In this document: positions 43,349 to 53,867 of the stretch, in pieces
How the letters are laid out: every line of letters begins with the position of its first letter
Position numbering within the stretch: the first letter of the stretch is position 1
Assembly (NCBI GenBank): GCA_945787575.1
Contig: CALZKB010000003.1
Span: 1 to 64,000, forward strand
Origin: Thermoanaerobaculia bacterium
Lineage (GTDB): Bacteria > Acidobacteriota > Thermoanaerobaculia > Multivoradales > JAHEKO01
Reading direction: 5' to 3'
Length of the DNA stretch: 64,000 bases
Program-made: the position numbers and the translations under genes
The notes under the pieces: model-generated
Told to the model about the DNA's origin: nothing
Database searches by the model: none
The model's input: only the letters and a program-made list of their open reading frames with translations

Positions 43349-46300
43349 TCAGGGAATCGTCACGTCCCAAGCCGAGGTGTCGCCCGATTCGAAGCCATCG
43401 GCGAACACCAGCTGCTGGCACAGGGTGCATCGATCGCAGCTATCCGCTACCCCGTTGCCGTTCAGATCGGCCTCACAGGAAGCCGCGTAGGCACCGGGCC
43501 TACCGCCGGCGGCCAGACAGGCGTCGGGCAGCATCTCGGCGCAACCTCCCGGAAGACAGCAGGAGACCTCCACGGCGCCGGCCACCGGTGCGGACAGCAC
43601 CCTGAGGACGTCGTCGCGGTCGAACGGAATCACGAACGGGTGGGAGTTCTCCTTCAGCTCCGCTCCTTGCTCGTCCTTGAAGCGATCCATCTGCTGCACG
43701 TCTACGAACGCTCGGCTGGCTCCCGGGGCGGAGAGCGTTGCCCGCAGCTCGGGCACCAGCGGATCGGTCACCTCCACCAGCTGCAGTCCCAGAGCACGGT
43801 TGGCGACCACCGCGTAGTCGTCGACACCGGGCGGTGCGATCTGGCTCGCGACGTCGACGTCCACGACCTCTCCACCGAGGTCGAGCGTGCCGGCGACGGT
43901 CGGGGCGTCGGGGTGGGTGATGTCGAAGACCCGCAGCCCCCCGGCGCCGGCGGCGACGTAGAGGTAGTCGTGCTCGCGCGACGGGACGACATCGTCTGCC
44001 GGCAGGTAGCGGGTGTAGGTGTCGAGCGCTTGCGCGCCATCGAGGGCGATGCCGTCAACCAGCCGTGGGGTGGCGAAATCAGGAAGCAGATCGACGATTC
44101 GAACGCCGTAACCGGGATCGGCAACGTAGGCGCGGACCGCGAACGCCGGACCCATCTGGTAGTGGGCGTAGAGAGCGACGTCAGCGGCGTGGAGGCCGTC
44201 GGCGGCGCCGAGGATTTGCGGAGCCGAGTGGTCGGCGATGTCCACCACCACCAGCCCGTCGTCGCCGGCCGCGACGAAGAGATGAGCGCCCCAGGGCACC
44301 GCGCGCAGGGCTCCCGGTAGGGGTACCGTCGCAACCCAGACGAGGGTCTCGGGCTGCTCGTTGTCGTAGATCTGGACCCCGACCCCGGCGTCGACCACGT
44401 AGAGATAGCGAGCCACGCGCGCGACGTCGACGGCATCGATCCCGGTGACGGTGGCGACCGGCTCGGTGGGCAGCCCGGCACGCAGGTCAAAGACCGACAA
44501 CCCACCAGGCCCGGATGCCACGTAGAGATAGTCGGTCGTCCCGTCCACCAGATCGGGCAGGACCGCGAGGGCGTGGGGCGTCGTCGCCGGAATGGTGCCC
44601 ACCCACTGGGGCAAGTCGGGATCGCTCCACCGATCGAACACCGAGACACCGCCGTCCGCGAGCAGAAAGGCCCAGGTTCTGGCCAGCGAATAGCTTCCGG
44701 TACCCAATCCCAAGGCCGGTGGTGAGCGGTGACACTCGACGCAGGTACGCACCTCGCCCGCCGGTCTCACGCTGTGGGCGTGCACCGGTTGATGGGCCAG
44801 ACCCGACTTGCCGTTGGCGGTCGACGGCATCTTGAAGTCGAGGATCTTCGAGCCGTCCGCCGCCGTCACGTCGGCGATCGGGTGGCAGCCGACGATGTAG
44901 GGAGCGACCCGGCCCTCTTTGTTGGGGCCCATCGAGAAGGCCCGCAGCGCCTCGAAGACCTTGTTGTTGGTCGACACCTTGCCCACCTCGTAGTCGCGCG
45001 TGATCAGGTTCTGCCCCACTTCACGCTCGTCGCGCTCGAAGTGGCAGCCGTAGCAGTTGGGCACCCACGACGTGTGACAGGCGTAGCACTCGAGACCGCC
45101 TTCGTCCTTCACGTGCTCGCTGGTCATCGCGAGCGCGGCTCTCGGGTTGTAGTCACTCGACGCGGGGTCGACGAGATCCTTGATCTGAAGTGGTACGTGA
45201 TGGACTCCGTCGACCTTGGAGATCAGGATCGGCTCGCTGCCGCTGGTGTCGACGTTGGGCAACGGCAGGCCGTCGTTGTCGAGGAAGGTGGCGTAGGCGT
45301 CCGGCGTTCCGTGGCAAGTCCGACACTCGATCCGGGTCGCCTGGTCCATGTGGCCCCAGATGTTGCCGTCACCCATCACCTCGCTCTTGACGTGGCAGTC
45401 GATGCAGTGCAGGCCCCGCTCGTGATGGAAGTCCGGGGGATTGGTCGCGGCGTCGGTGTAGTGGTAGTTGCGGTTGAACCGCTCGTCGGTGGTGCCGGGC
45501 ACCCCCGGCCCGGAGGGCAGCCGCGGAGGCATCTGGGCCCTCCCGGTGAAGGTCAGGCCGATGCGCGCGCCGCGATGATGGCAGTGCAGGCACTGAGAGG
45601 TCGCAATCGCCTTGGTGACCCGGTGGATGATCGGGTGCCCCGGCTCCTCGTGATCGATCGAGGAATCCGCGCTCTGCGAAAGGCCGTCGTCGGCGTAGGG
45701 CATGTGACAGGCGACGCAGCCGTCCGCTCGGTAAGTCCCGTCTTCGCCCTCCGCGCCGCGGTAGCCTCGGCCGCGCGACCACAGATGACAACGGGCGCAG
45801 GCTTGGCCCGGCACGGCGGCATAGTGGGTGGCCACCTTGGACGGGTCGGCACTCGGGTCGTAGGTGATGAGATCGTCGAGACTCTCGACCGCCCCTTCGT
45901 CGATGGGCACCGTGCCGTCTTCGTCGACGACCGCGAACATGCCGTAGATCGGGGTCTTGGTGTCGACCACGCCGTTCTGGTAGAGCCCTCCGCTGACGTG
46001 GCCGGCGTTGTTGGTCATCAGGTTCTTGAGCACGGTCTCGGCCTCGGCCGGGTGGCAGAGGGCGCAAGTGTCGTCCACGACGCGCAGGTTGCTCGGGTTG
46101 ACGAAACGTTGGTACGGCAGGTCTTCCTCGAGCGGCGCGGTCGTCACGTCGTCGATGACCAACCGCGTCGGCTGAACGTGGGCGGCGAGCTTGGTCGTCG
46201 CCTGTCCATCGCCGCCGTGGCAGAACGTGCAGTGGAGCTCGAAGCCCATCTCCTCGGTGGCGTTCTCGATCTCCCCGTGGCAGGTGCGGCAACCGGGATC

Positions 46301-46520
46301 GTCACCTAGGCCGTCGAGACGGCTCGACACCGCCTCGATCCGGGGCTGGGACAGGTCCGCCGGTCGAGAGCGGTGCTGCGCCCGGACGCCCTCGGCCGCC
46401 ACCACGGCGGCAATCAGGACGAACCCGATGACGGGTCCGATGAAGCGCGCGCGAGCTCTCTGCTTGGGGGCCTTTGGAGTCCTCTCCTCCGAGGTCGGCC
46501 GGTCGAGCGTGCCCGGTCAT
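43349..46520 (-). CDS. Secreted 11-haem cytochrome with LVIVD propeller and FESGDTSAW tag (5' frameshift)
   Basis: Surface or periplasmic protein of about 1056 codons. The N-terminal half has eleven CxxCH motifs: CRTCH, CTFCH, CALCH, CARCH, CVACH, CLHCH, CIDCH, CRTCH, CYACH, CYGCH and CVECH. The second half has LVIVD-type propeller repeats (GLSVFDLRAG, GVQIYDNEQP, GLVVVDIADHS, GVRIVDLL, GLRVFDITHPD). A short DLNGNGVADSCD stretch precedes the tag VFADGFESGDTSAWDVTIP. The cytochrome frame has no ATG, GTG or TTG before 46405, yet a signal peptide (RFIGPVIGFVLIAAVVAAEG) precedes it. Removing one C from the run opposite 46466-46470 joins it to the ATG at 46520, so I take that as the start. Electron transfer to an external partner is likely. 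Confidence 0.8.
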
Positions 46521-46697
46521 CTCTAGCAGAGAACGCCCCGCCCCACCCCGCCCTCAAGGGTGGGCAGGGCTTCAAGGTGTGGACCTGGGACCTGCCGGGG
46601 CGGGAGCGGGCGAAGAGGTCAGGAGAAGCGTCGAGCCCACCGGCGCCCGGAACTGACTCGGCCCCGGTCGGGTCTCATCTGTCGAGGAGATGTGAAA

Positions 46698-47227
46698 GTG
46701 GCGGCCCGACTATTCGAGACCACAAACCCGGGATACTGGGCACAATTGGTCCACACTGAGGCCGCAGAGAAGCGTGACGAACGCCGACGACTCCACTTGG
46801 CCGCTCTCGGAGCCCTCCTCTTGCATGGCGTGATCTTCTCCTTGCGCCTGCCCGAGAGCGGCCGTTCGATCACGGTCCCAGAGCCGGAGCGCCCGTTCTT
46901 CGCGATCGTGCCGCTCCCCTCCGAACCGCGGCCGCCCGTTGCTCAACCACCGCGGCGGCCGGAGCGAGCCCGCAGAGCGACGATCGTCGTGCCCGGGCCT
47001 CCGGAGGTCGACTTCGAGCCACTCGAGCCCGCGCCGCTCGCCGTCTCCATCGAAGTCCCGCGCATCGAGCCCGTCGACTTCATTCCGCCGCCACCACCGC
47101 CGGCGGAGCCGACCGGCCCGGTGCGCTACGACTCGACGATCACCCGGCCGGAGCGCCTCCACGCGCCGCTGCCTCGCTACACCGAACAGGCCCGCAGCGT
47201 GCGGCGGCTAGCGAGGAATCGCTCGCT

Positions 47228-47231
<4 letters not shown>
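46698..47231 (+). pseudogene. TonB-like protein without its C-terminal domain
   Basis: N-terminal 165 residues of an energy-transducing TonB protein: a cytoplasmic start, one membrane helix (HLAALGALLLHGVIFSLRL) and a long Pro/Glu-rich periplasmic spacer (PPRRPERARRATIVVPGPPE, IPPPPPPAEPTGP). The C-terminal domain, which should begin LP-YTEQAR and continue for about 80 residues to contact TonB-dependent receptors, ends after PLPRYTEQARSV, replaced by nine unrelated residues. The truncation point meets the end of the convergent NAD-kinase-like gene. The GTG at 46698 follows GAGGAG; one at 46692 is too close. Confidence 0.65.
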
Positions 47232-48133
<902 letters not shown>

Positions 48134-48137
48134 CGAC

Positions 48138-49220
48138 CTAGGACTCGAGTTTGTGAGCGCCGGCCTCGACCAGGCGGCCCAGCAGGGGCGCCAGCAGATC
48201 CGGCGTCAGATTGATGTGGTCGATGCTCTCGAGATGACGAGCGACCTCCTTGGCCGCCAGCGCCCAGGCGATCTCGGCAGGCAGGCTGCCGTAGGCTTCC
48301 ATCCGCCCCTTCTCGGCTTCGACCAGAGCCTCCTCGACCGAGCGGATCTTCGCCGCCTTGGCCTTTCCCGTGAGCCGCGTCGCGTCGGCGGTGGCGCTCG
48401 CCTCGATCCTCCGGCGATCGGCCTGAGCGGTCGCCTCGATCGACTCGCGCCGCGCGGAAGCCTCGGCTCGGATGTTGGCCGCCGTCGCCTCCTCGCGGGC
48501 CTTGCGCTGGTCGTTCAACCCTTCCTGCTCGATGAGATTCTCTTGCCGCCGCGCCAGCTCGATCTCGGTCTGGAGCTCGTTCTCGGCGATGGCGCGCTCC
48601 TTCTCGACGGCTTCGGCCCGCCGCTGGAAGGCGGCCTCGTCGGCCTCCTGCTGAATCCCCTCACGGGCCGGCGCCTCGAGGGCGTTCTCGAGATCCGCCG
48701 TGGGCTTGAGTGCGGCGAGTCGCACCATGACGATCTCGAGCCCGATTCCCGCCAGCGACTCGTCGCCCTTGAGTCCTTCGCTCACCCGGCGATTGATCTC
48801 GGCTTGGCCGGCCTGCAAGATGACCCGGATCGGGTTCTCGGCGATGTAGGCCCAAGCATGCTGTTGGGCGAGCTGGCTCAAGACGAGAGAGAGCTTCTCG
48901 AGAGGCCGCGCCAAGTAGCCGCCGGTCTTGAGATCGAGGCTGAAGTCGAGGCGCCGGGCGAGCGTCGGAGGGTTCTTCACTCGATAGGTGATCACCCCCT
49001 GAGCCATCACGTCCTGAAAGTCCGCGGAGCGAGCGTGAAAGGTGAACTGCAGGTCGCGGTCGTCGACCGGGATTTCGGCGATCGCCGTGGAAAGCGGATG
49101 GAACCAGAAGGCGATCCCCTCTCCGCTGCGCTGCAGCTCGCCCTTGCGAAACTGGAGGATGTGGAAGTTGGGCTCGGCTCGGAGGTGCCTAAGACTGCCG
49201 AATCGTCGAATCTCTGCCAT
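48138..49220 (-). CDS. SPFH/band 7 domain protein
   Basis: Protein of 360 residues. The SPFH domain covers about residues 20-190 (FRKGELQRSGEGIAFWFHPL, VDDRDLQFTFHARSADFQDV, VITYRVKNP). A long charged coiled coil follows (AAFQRRAEAVEKERAIAENE to KAAKIRSVEEAL), as in flotillin-like proteins that build ring assemblies. There is no clear membrane segment, so this member may be soluble or peripheral. It lies between an NrtR regulator and a NAD-kinase-like gene. Family role: scaffolding or quality control; link to NAD is only from context. Confidence 0.85.
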   Translation of the reverse strand: MAEIRRFGSLRHLRAEPNFHILQFRKGELQRSGEGIAFWFHPLSTAIAEIPVDDRDLQFTFHARSADFQDVMAQGVITYRVKNPPTLARRLDFSLDLKTGGYLARPLEKLSLVLSQLAQQHAWAYIAENPIRVILQAGQAEINRRVSEGLKGDESLAGIGLEIVMVRLAALKPTADLENALEAPAREGIQQEADEAAFQRRAEAVEKERAIAENELQTEIELARRQENLIEQEGLNDQRKAREEATAANIRAEASARRESIEATAQADRRRIEASATADATRLTGKAKAAKIRSVEEALVEAEKGRMEAYGSLPAEIAWALAAKEVARHLESIDHINLTPDLLAPLLGRLVEAGAHKLES

Positions 49221-49256
49221 CTGACTGCCTCCTGTCTGTCGGTGCCTCGAAAGGGT

Positions 49257-49955
49257 CTAAAGAGCAGAACGGCGCGCGAAGCGGTAGAGCTTCGCGGGTC
49301 GGTGCCCCACGTTGCGTTGTCGCGTCCCGGTGGCCTCCAGATCCCCGGAGGCCAGCATCCTGCGCCGGAACGAGTCCTTGTTGACCGGGCGTCCCGAGAT
49401 CGTCTCGTGGACGGTCTGGAGCTGCATGAGCGTGAAGCGCTCGGGGAGCAGCTGAAAACCGATCGGCGAGTAGTTGAGTCGTCCCCGAAGGCGTTTGACC
49501 GCCATGCCGAGAATCTCGTCGTGATCGAAGGCCAAGTCGATCGGCTCTCCCGCCTCCGTGCTCACCGTGACCGGCCCTCCCGTCTCGCCCTCCCAGGGAA
49601 CTTCGACGCGCCCGACCACTCGATCGACCGAGTCGCCGCACGCTTCTCGGAAGCGATCGGCATGGACGAGAGCGAAGTAGGCGATCGTGATGATGCGCTC
49701 ACGCGGATCTCTCTGCGGATCGCCGAACGAATACAGCTGCTCGATGAAGAGATCCGCCAGCCTCGGCTGTTGGCGCAGTACCCGCGCCGCCGCGGCGTCG
49801 AGCGACTCGTCAGGCTGAACGAATCCCCCGGGCAGACACCGCGCGCCCGCGAACGGCTCGTGCGAACGATCGACTAGCAAAGTCCAGAGCAGACCGTCCT
49901 GTGCGGTCAAGAGGGCGATGTCGACGGTGATGGCGAAACGGTCTCGGGTGGCCAT
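49257..49955 (-). CDS. nrtR: NrtR-type regulator (Nudix domain plus winged helix)
   Basis: Transcription factor of 232 residues. The N-terminal Nudix fold (about residues 8-150) has a damaged catalytic box: LPGGFVQPDESLDAAAARVL is followed by RQQPRL, so the REXXEE glutamates are missing and the domain should bind but not cleave its ligand, as in NrtR. The C-terminal winged helix runs about 155-230 (FTLMQLQTVHETISGRPVNK, RRMLASGDLEATG, the family hallmark). NrtR represses NAD genes and releases DNA on binding ADP-ribose or related compounds. Its gene heads the operon with SPFH and NAD-kinase-like genes. Confidence 0.85.
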   Translation of the reverse strand: MATRDRFAITVDIALLTAQDGLLWTLLVDRSHEPFAGARCLPGGFVQPDESLDAAAARVLRQQPRLADLFIEQLYSFGDPQRDPRERIITIAYFALVHADRFREACGDSVDRVVGRVEVPWEGETGGPVTVSTEAGEPIDLAFDHDEILGMAVKRLRGRLNYSPIGFQLLPERFTLMQLQTVHETISGRPVNKDSFRRRMLASGDLEATGTRQRNVGHRPAKLYRFARRSAL

Positions 49956-49975
49956 GGGACCTCCTTATCTACGCA

Positions 49976-50000
49976 CAGCATATATGTACTAAGTATAAAA
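49976..50000. promoter_or_regulatory. AT-rich operator before nrtR
   Basis: In GC-rich DNA the gap between nrtR (minus) and the gene at 50061 (plus) holds an AT-rich patch with the inverted repeat TACT-A-AGTA (49987-49995) inside a longer ATATATGTACTAAGTATAAA stretch. Position and palindrome suit an NrtR box controlling nrtR, and perhaps the divergent gene as well. Confidence 0.45.
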
Positions 50001-50060
50001 GTCAAGCCCCTCCAAGGTCCGGAGCGAGGCCGACAAAACGTCAGGCGCTACGATGACCTG

Positions 50061-50852
50061 GTGAATGGAACTGGTGGCTCGCCAGCCGGCAATGCAAAAG
50101 GAGCCGTCCGCCCCCGCCGGTGGCGCCTCGGCAAGAGCGTCTTGCTCGGTCTCTGGGCAGGCTGGCTGGCCGGCTCGATGGTGATGTTCGTCTACAGCGC
50201 GGTCGCGGGCGCGACCTGGCCGTCGTCGTGGCAAGCACCTTGGTCGGGGGCGACCGATTTCGTCGTGATGGAGGGAGGGCGGCTGGCGGTCTACATCAGC
50301 GACTTCGACCGCGTGCAGCTCTACTCGTCCAAAGGGGTTTTCGAGGGCTCCTTGGTGCGGGCCAAGGGCTACGTCAGCGGAGAGACTCGCCTCTCCTTGG
50401 CAACCGATGGTCGGCTGTTCGTGACGGCGTCGCACGGTCGCCTGCGCAGCTACTCTCCGGAAGGGAGACTGCTCGACGAGAGGAGCGACGGCGTGGGCTT
50501 TAGAGGTTGGCAGCTCGGCGCTGACGGCGAGCCGGTCGCACTGGATCAGCCCTCCGGAGGAGAGCGCACCGAAGCCGTCGAGCCGGGCGAGGTCCTTTTT
50601 GCCGGCTATCCGGCACCCAAGCGGAGCGAGTTCGTGGGAGCCGAAGGCAGACGCGCTACGTCGGCAGGATCGACCATCGTCTTGGGTGGGAACGACGGCA
50701 GCGAGGTGAAGGTGGGAACACCCTGGTACTTGGTCCCGGTGAAGTACCCGTGGCCGGGCTCTGCGCCGTGGATCGTCCTCATCGTCGTCTCGGCCATCGA
50801 CCGGCTGCGGACCAGAATGTGGAGCTCGGCGCCCGGCAAGCGCGAGAGTTAG
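50061..50852 (+). CDS. Membrane-anchored hypothetical protein
   Basis: Protein of 263 residues with an N-terminal membrane helix (LLGLWAGWLAGSMVMFVYSA, about residues 29-48), an outer beta-rich domain that looks like part of a propeller (LAVYISDFDRVQLYSSKGVF, RLFVTASHGRLRSYSPEGRLL), and a second helix near the C-terminus (WIVLIVVSAIDRL). It starts at a GTG. It is divergent from nrtR. Family not recognised. Confidence 0.6.
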   Translation: MNGTGGSPAGNAKGAVRPRRWRLGKSVLLGLWAGWLAGSMVMFVYSAVAGATWPSSWQAPWSGATDFVVMEGGRLAVYISDFDRVQLYSSKGVFEGSLVRAKGYVSGETRLSLATDGRLFVTASHGRLRSYSPEGRLLDERSDGVGFRGWQLGADGEPVALDQPSGGERTEAVEPGEVLFAGYPAPKRSEFVGAEGRRATSAGSTIVLGGNDGSEVKVGTPWYLVPVKYPWPGSAPWIVLIVVSAIDRLRTRMWSSAPGKRES

Positions 50853-50903
50853 CCGCGAGCGACTCCTCCTCGGCCGGAGGATAGCGAGCGATATGCTCCC
50901 CGG

Positions 50904-51681
50904 ATGGCGAGCTCTCAGCGGGTCGGTTCGGCGCTCCTCGCCGGCTGCATGCTGTCCCTGCCGGCGGCTACCAAGGAGCTCCTCTCCTGCGCGACGCCGG
51001 AGTCGGCGGCCGCTTTCGAGCCTGTCTACGAAGGGGTAGATCCTTCCGATTGCTCGTTCACGTCCACAACCCCGATCCGGCCTACGATCCGACGACGCCC
51101 CGCGTTATCGAGGTCGTCGTCCACGTGATCATGGATTCCTCCTGCCTCGAGGGCGCCTTCTCCGACGAGATGGTGGCGAGTCAGATCGAGATCCTCAACG
51201 AGGATTTCCTGGCCCTGGCCGGCACTCCCGGCGCGAACGGCACCGACGCCCAGATTCGATTCGATTTCGCCGACGCCGACCCTCAGGCTGAGCCGACGAC
51301 CGGGATCACTCGCGACAACACGATCTGGTTCAACGACGACGGCGACTACTGGGAGACCCTAGCGTGGGATCCGCACCGCTACCTGAATCTCTACACCAAC
51401 ACCGCCTCCGGCGCCCGCGGTAACGTCCCCTTCCTTCCGCTCAGGGCGGGGTCGGCGGTAACGCCGACCGAGTGGTGCTCAACCATCTGGTCTTCGGCCG
51501 CAACGGTGCGTTCTACATGGAGCTCACCGACGACTTGTGCATGGAGGGTTTCACCGCCGAGCAAGCAAAGCGAGTGCGCTGCACGCTCGAGCACTACCGT
51601 CGCGACCTCGCCGATTCTCCGATCTTCGAGTACGGCTTCGAATCAGGCGATACGAGCGCTTGGACGGCCTCGGTCCCGTAG
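50904..51681 (+). pseudogene. Secreted M43 (pappalysin-type) metalloprotease, broken, with FESGDTSAW tag
   Basis: Three frames together give one M43 protein. Frame one (from 50904) has a signal peptide and ends DPSDCSFTS; a missing base near 51066-51070 leads to frame two, which reads NPDPAYDPTTPRVIEVVVHV and IEILNEDFLALAGTPGANG to LYTNTASGARGNVPFLP; a second missing base near 51437-51441 leads to frame three, AQGGVGGNADRVVLNHLVFG. There the sequence jumps from FGRN to YMELTDDLCMEGFT, so about 50-60 residues holding the HEXXHXXGXXH zinc site are deleted in frame. The tag IFEYGFESGDTSAWTASVP remains intact at the stop. The product cannot be an active protease. Confidence 0.75.
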
Positions 51682-51705
51682 ACCTGCAGACAGCGACACG
51701 CCACC

Positions 51706-52335
51706 GTGATCGAGCAAGCCGACCACCGGTCTCCCGTCGAACGGATCGACGCCTCACGCCTCCCCGAGGCGGTCGCCGTCCACTGCGAGGCTTTCTTCGA
51801 CTACCCGACCATGCGCTTCGTCCTCGAAGGGTCGGCCAGCGACTACGAAGATCGACTGGCAGCTCTCATCGGGCTCTTCTTGGACGTTACCTACCTCAAG
51901 AACGGAGTCGTCTTCGGGATCTCCGAGAACGGCGAGCTCGTCGCCGCGGCGGACGCGGTGCGCTCGGGCTCGCCCGAGCCACCCGAGCTCGGCCGACGGC
52001 GCCAGTTGCTGTGGGAGCGTCTGGGCGAAGGAGCTCGCCTACGCTATGAAGCCTACTCCGCCCTCACCGAGCCGTTTGCGCCCGACGCGCCACACTACTA
52101 CCTCAGCATGCTCGGCGTGCGGCGGCGCTTCGCCGGTCGAGGTCTGGCGCGCCCTCTTCTCGAAGCAGTCCAAGCGCTCTCTCTGGCCGATCCGATTTCG
52201 ACCGGGGTGGCGCTCGAGACCGAGGACCTCGACAACGTCGGCTTCTATCAGCACTTCGGCTATCGAATCGTCGGCCAGGCTCGAGTGGGCGACGGCGTGG
52301 AATCGTGGGGGTTCTTCAGGCAGGACGAGGACTAG
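51706..52335 (+). CDS. GNAT-family N-acetyltransferase
   Basis: Cytoplasmic acetyl-CoA-dependent transferase of 209 residues. Motif A, which binds the CoA pyrophosphate, is LGVRRRFAGRGLARPLLEAV (R-x-x-G-x-G type); motif B follows as GVALETEDLDNVGFYQHFGY. The N-terminal half is variable and resembles those of small-molecule acetyltransferases. Start is a GTG at 51706, 24 bases after the broken protease gene. Substrate unknown. Confidence 0.82.
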   Translation: MIEQADHRSPVERIDASRLPEAVAVHCEAFFDYPTMRFVLEGSASDYEDRLAALIGLFLDVTYLKNGVVFGISENGELVAAADAVRSGSPEPPELGRRRQLLWERLGEGARLRYEAYSALTEPFAPDAPHYYLSMLGVRRRFAGRGLARPLLEAVQALSLADPISTGVALETEDLDNVGFYQHFGYRIVGQARVGDGVESWGFFRQDED

Positions 52336-52362
52336 TTCTCTTTCCGAGCTGTTAAGCTCCAC

Positions 52363-52405
52363 CGCCACTACTTCGCAACAATTCAGCGCCACTACTTCGC
52401 AACAA
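52363..52405. repeat. 19-bp direct repeat, two copies
   Basis: CGCCACTACTTCGCAACAA occurs at 52363-52381 and again at 52387-52405, a 24-base period. It lies between the GNAT gene and the secreted protein at 52446, about 40 bases before its start. It may be a tandem operator or the scar of a duplication. Confidence 0.6.
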
Positions 52406-52445
52406 GGGGTCCAACGAAGAATGATCGGTAGCGAAAGGAGAGTCC

Positions 52446-53030
52446 ATGCGCAATGTGACCGTTGTTTCATGCTGTCTGCTCGCTAGCCTCCTTGGAGCTG
52501 CGAGTGCCGGCGCGCTCGAGTACGCCGGGTATCTGTCGGTCAACGACGACGACTATGGCTACTGGGAAGGGCGACCGATGGTATTCGTCGACGGCGACCG
52601 ACTACCCCTCGACGAGCAACATGGCGCAACCTCGGAGTACGTCTTCGCGCTCTCACACGATCTCGCCCAGGGGCTGGTGAGACAGTTCATTCCGCGAGCG
52701 GAGTCCGAGCGCCAAGGCAACATGCTCGGGGCGGTTGCCGAGGAGGCCACCGGAGTTGCCCGAGGCAGGAAAGAGTCGGAGCCTCCGAGGGGTGACGGCA
52801 CTTGGGTGCCGTTGAGCGAGTTCTACGCCTTCGGCTTCGGCCAGTACGAGGGCTCCGATCCCACCCTCCACGTCTATTGCGACGATGGACCCGAGGTCTG
52901 GGCGTGGCTCTCGGGCCCCCATCCTCCGAGCGCGTCGCCCGACGATGCCGCGGACCGAGTGATCAGGGACGAGCTCGACATGGCCCGCCTCAAGCTCCGA
53001 TGCGACCGACCGATCGAGCCGTCTCCCTAG
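52446..53030 (+). CDS. Secreted protein of unknown function
   Basis: Protein of 194 residues with a signal peptide (VVSCCLLASLLGAASAGA, cleaved near residue 24). The mature part is acidic, begins LEYAGYLSVNDDDYGYWEG and has the paired stretches YVFALSHDLAQGLVRQFIP and WVPLSEFYAFGFGQYEG. No domain is recognised. A GAAAGGAG site precedes the ATG. Confidence 0.6.
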   Translation: MRNVTVVSCCLLASLLGAASAGALEYAGYLSVNDDDYGYWEGRPMVFVDGDRLPLDEQHGATSEYVFALSHDLAQGLVRQFIPRAESERQGNMLGAVAEEATGVARGRKESEPPRGDGTWVPLSEFYAFGFGQYEGSDPTLHVYCDDGPEVWAWLSGPHPPSASPDDAADRVIRDELDMARLKLRCDRPIEPSP

Positions 53031-53037
53031 GAGCTTG

Positions 53038-53250
53038 CTACGGTTCCTCCTCGAGCGCTTGCGAGGCGGCCACCAGGATCGCGCGCGCCGACGTCGTGGT
53101 GCCGCTGATCCCGTCGACTTCGAGGTGTCCGGCCGACGCCACCTTCTCCAGCACCAGCGTCGCCAGCTCCGGGTAGCGACCGGCGGGCTGCTCGAGGCTG
53201 CCCTCGCCGACGACGAGCAGCGGGGACGTGGCCCCGCTCTCGCGACGGCG
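53038..53250 (-). pseudogene. C-terminal remnant of an FMN-binding domain protein
   Basis: On the minus strand an open stretch without start reads GRYPELATLVLEKVASAGHL, then VDGISGTTTSARAILVAASQ and a stop. The second part matches the SGAT-type flavinylation motif of FMN-binding domains (as in RnfG/NqrC and NosR), here SGTT with Thr in place. The N-terminal two thirds of the gene are absent. The 5' limit is approximate. Confidence 0.45.
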
Positions 53251-53324
53251 AACGCCACCCTACCGGGTGTTTTCGGAAGTTGCCGAGCGTCGTTAGGCTC
53301 TGCGAACGAGGAGGTGAAGAGACG

Positions 53325-53801
53325 ATGAAGACACCCCAGGCGATCGAGGACTTCCTCGAGCAGAAGCGGATCGCGGTCACCGGCGTGTCGCGCGAGGCGA
53401 GCGATGCCGCCGCCAACCTCATCTACCGCAAGCTGCGCAGCAGCGGGTACGAGGTCTACGCCGTCAACCCCAACGCCGAGAGCGTCGAGGGCGATCCGGC
53501 CTACCCGAACCTCGCCTCGATTCCCGGTGCGCCGGTCGATGGGGTGGTGATCGCCAGTCACCCCGATGTGGCGCCCGGCTCCGTGGGCGAGTGCGTCGGG
53601 CTGGGGATCACCCGAGTCTGGATGCACCGCTCCTTCGGCCGGGGCAGCGTCTCGAAGCCCGCCGTCGAGCTCTGCCGCGAGAACGGGATCCGCGTCATCG
53701 ACGGCGGCTGTCCGATGATGTTCTGCCCGCCGGTCGACCTCGGCCACCGCTGTATTCGCTGGGTCCTCGCCCGAACCGGCGGTATCCCGCGGGCCGCTTG
53801 A
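53325..53801 (+). CDS. CoA-binding protein (YccU/succinyl-CoA-synthetase-like)
   Basis: Rossmann-fold protein of 158 residues of the CoA_binding family: RIAVTGVSREASDAAANLIY at the start with the nucleotide turn, YEVYAVNPNAESVEG, then VIASHPDVAPGSVGECVGLG and VWMHRSFGRGSVS. It probably binds CoA or a related cofactor. The last segment, VIDGGCPMMFCPPVDLGHRC, is typical of the family. The start ATG at 53325 follows GAGGTGAAG. Confidence 0.85.
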   Translation: MKTPQAIEDFLEQKRIAVTGVSREASDAAANLIYRKLRSSGYEVYAVNPNAESVEGDPAYPNLASIPGAPVDGVVIASHPDVAPGSVGECVGLGITRVWMHRSFGRGSVSKPAVELCRENGIRVIDGGCPMMFCPPVDLGHRCIRWVLARTGGIPRAA

Positions 53802-53867
53802 CCTCGCTCGGCTGGTCGACAGCCTTGCCGCGGGCGCGATGGTGGGGCCGCTTCGCGGCAGTCCCGC

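Noticed and set aside
44729-46309. 526-codon open frame on the plus strand
   Set aside because: It is antisense to the 11-haem cytochrome, where eleven CxxCH motifs prove the other strand.
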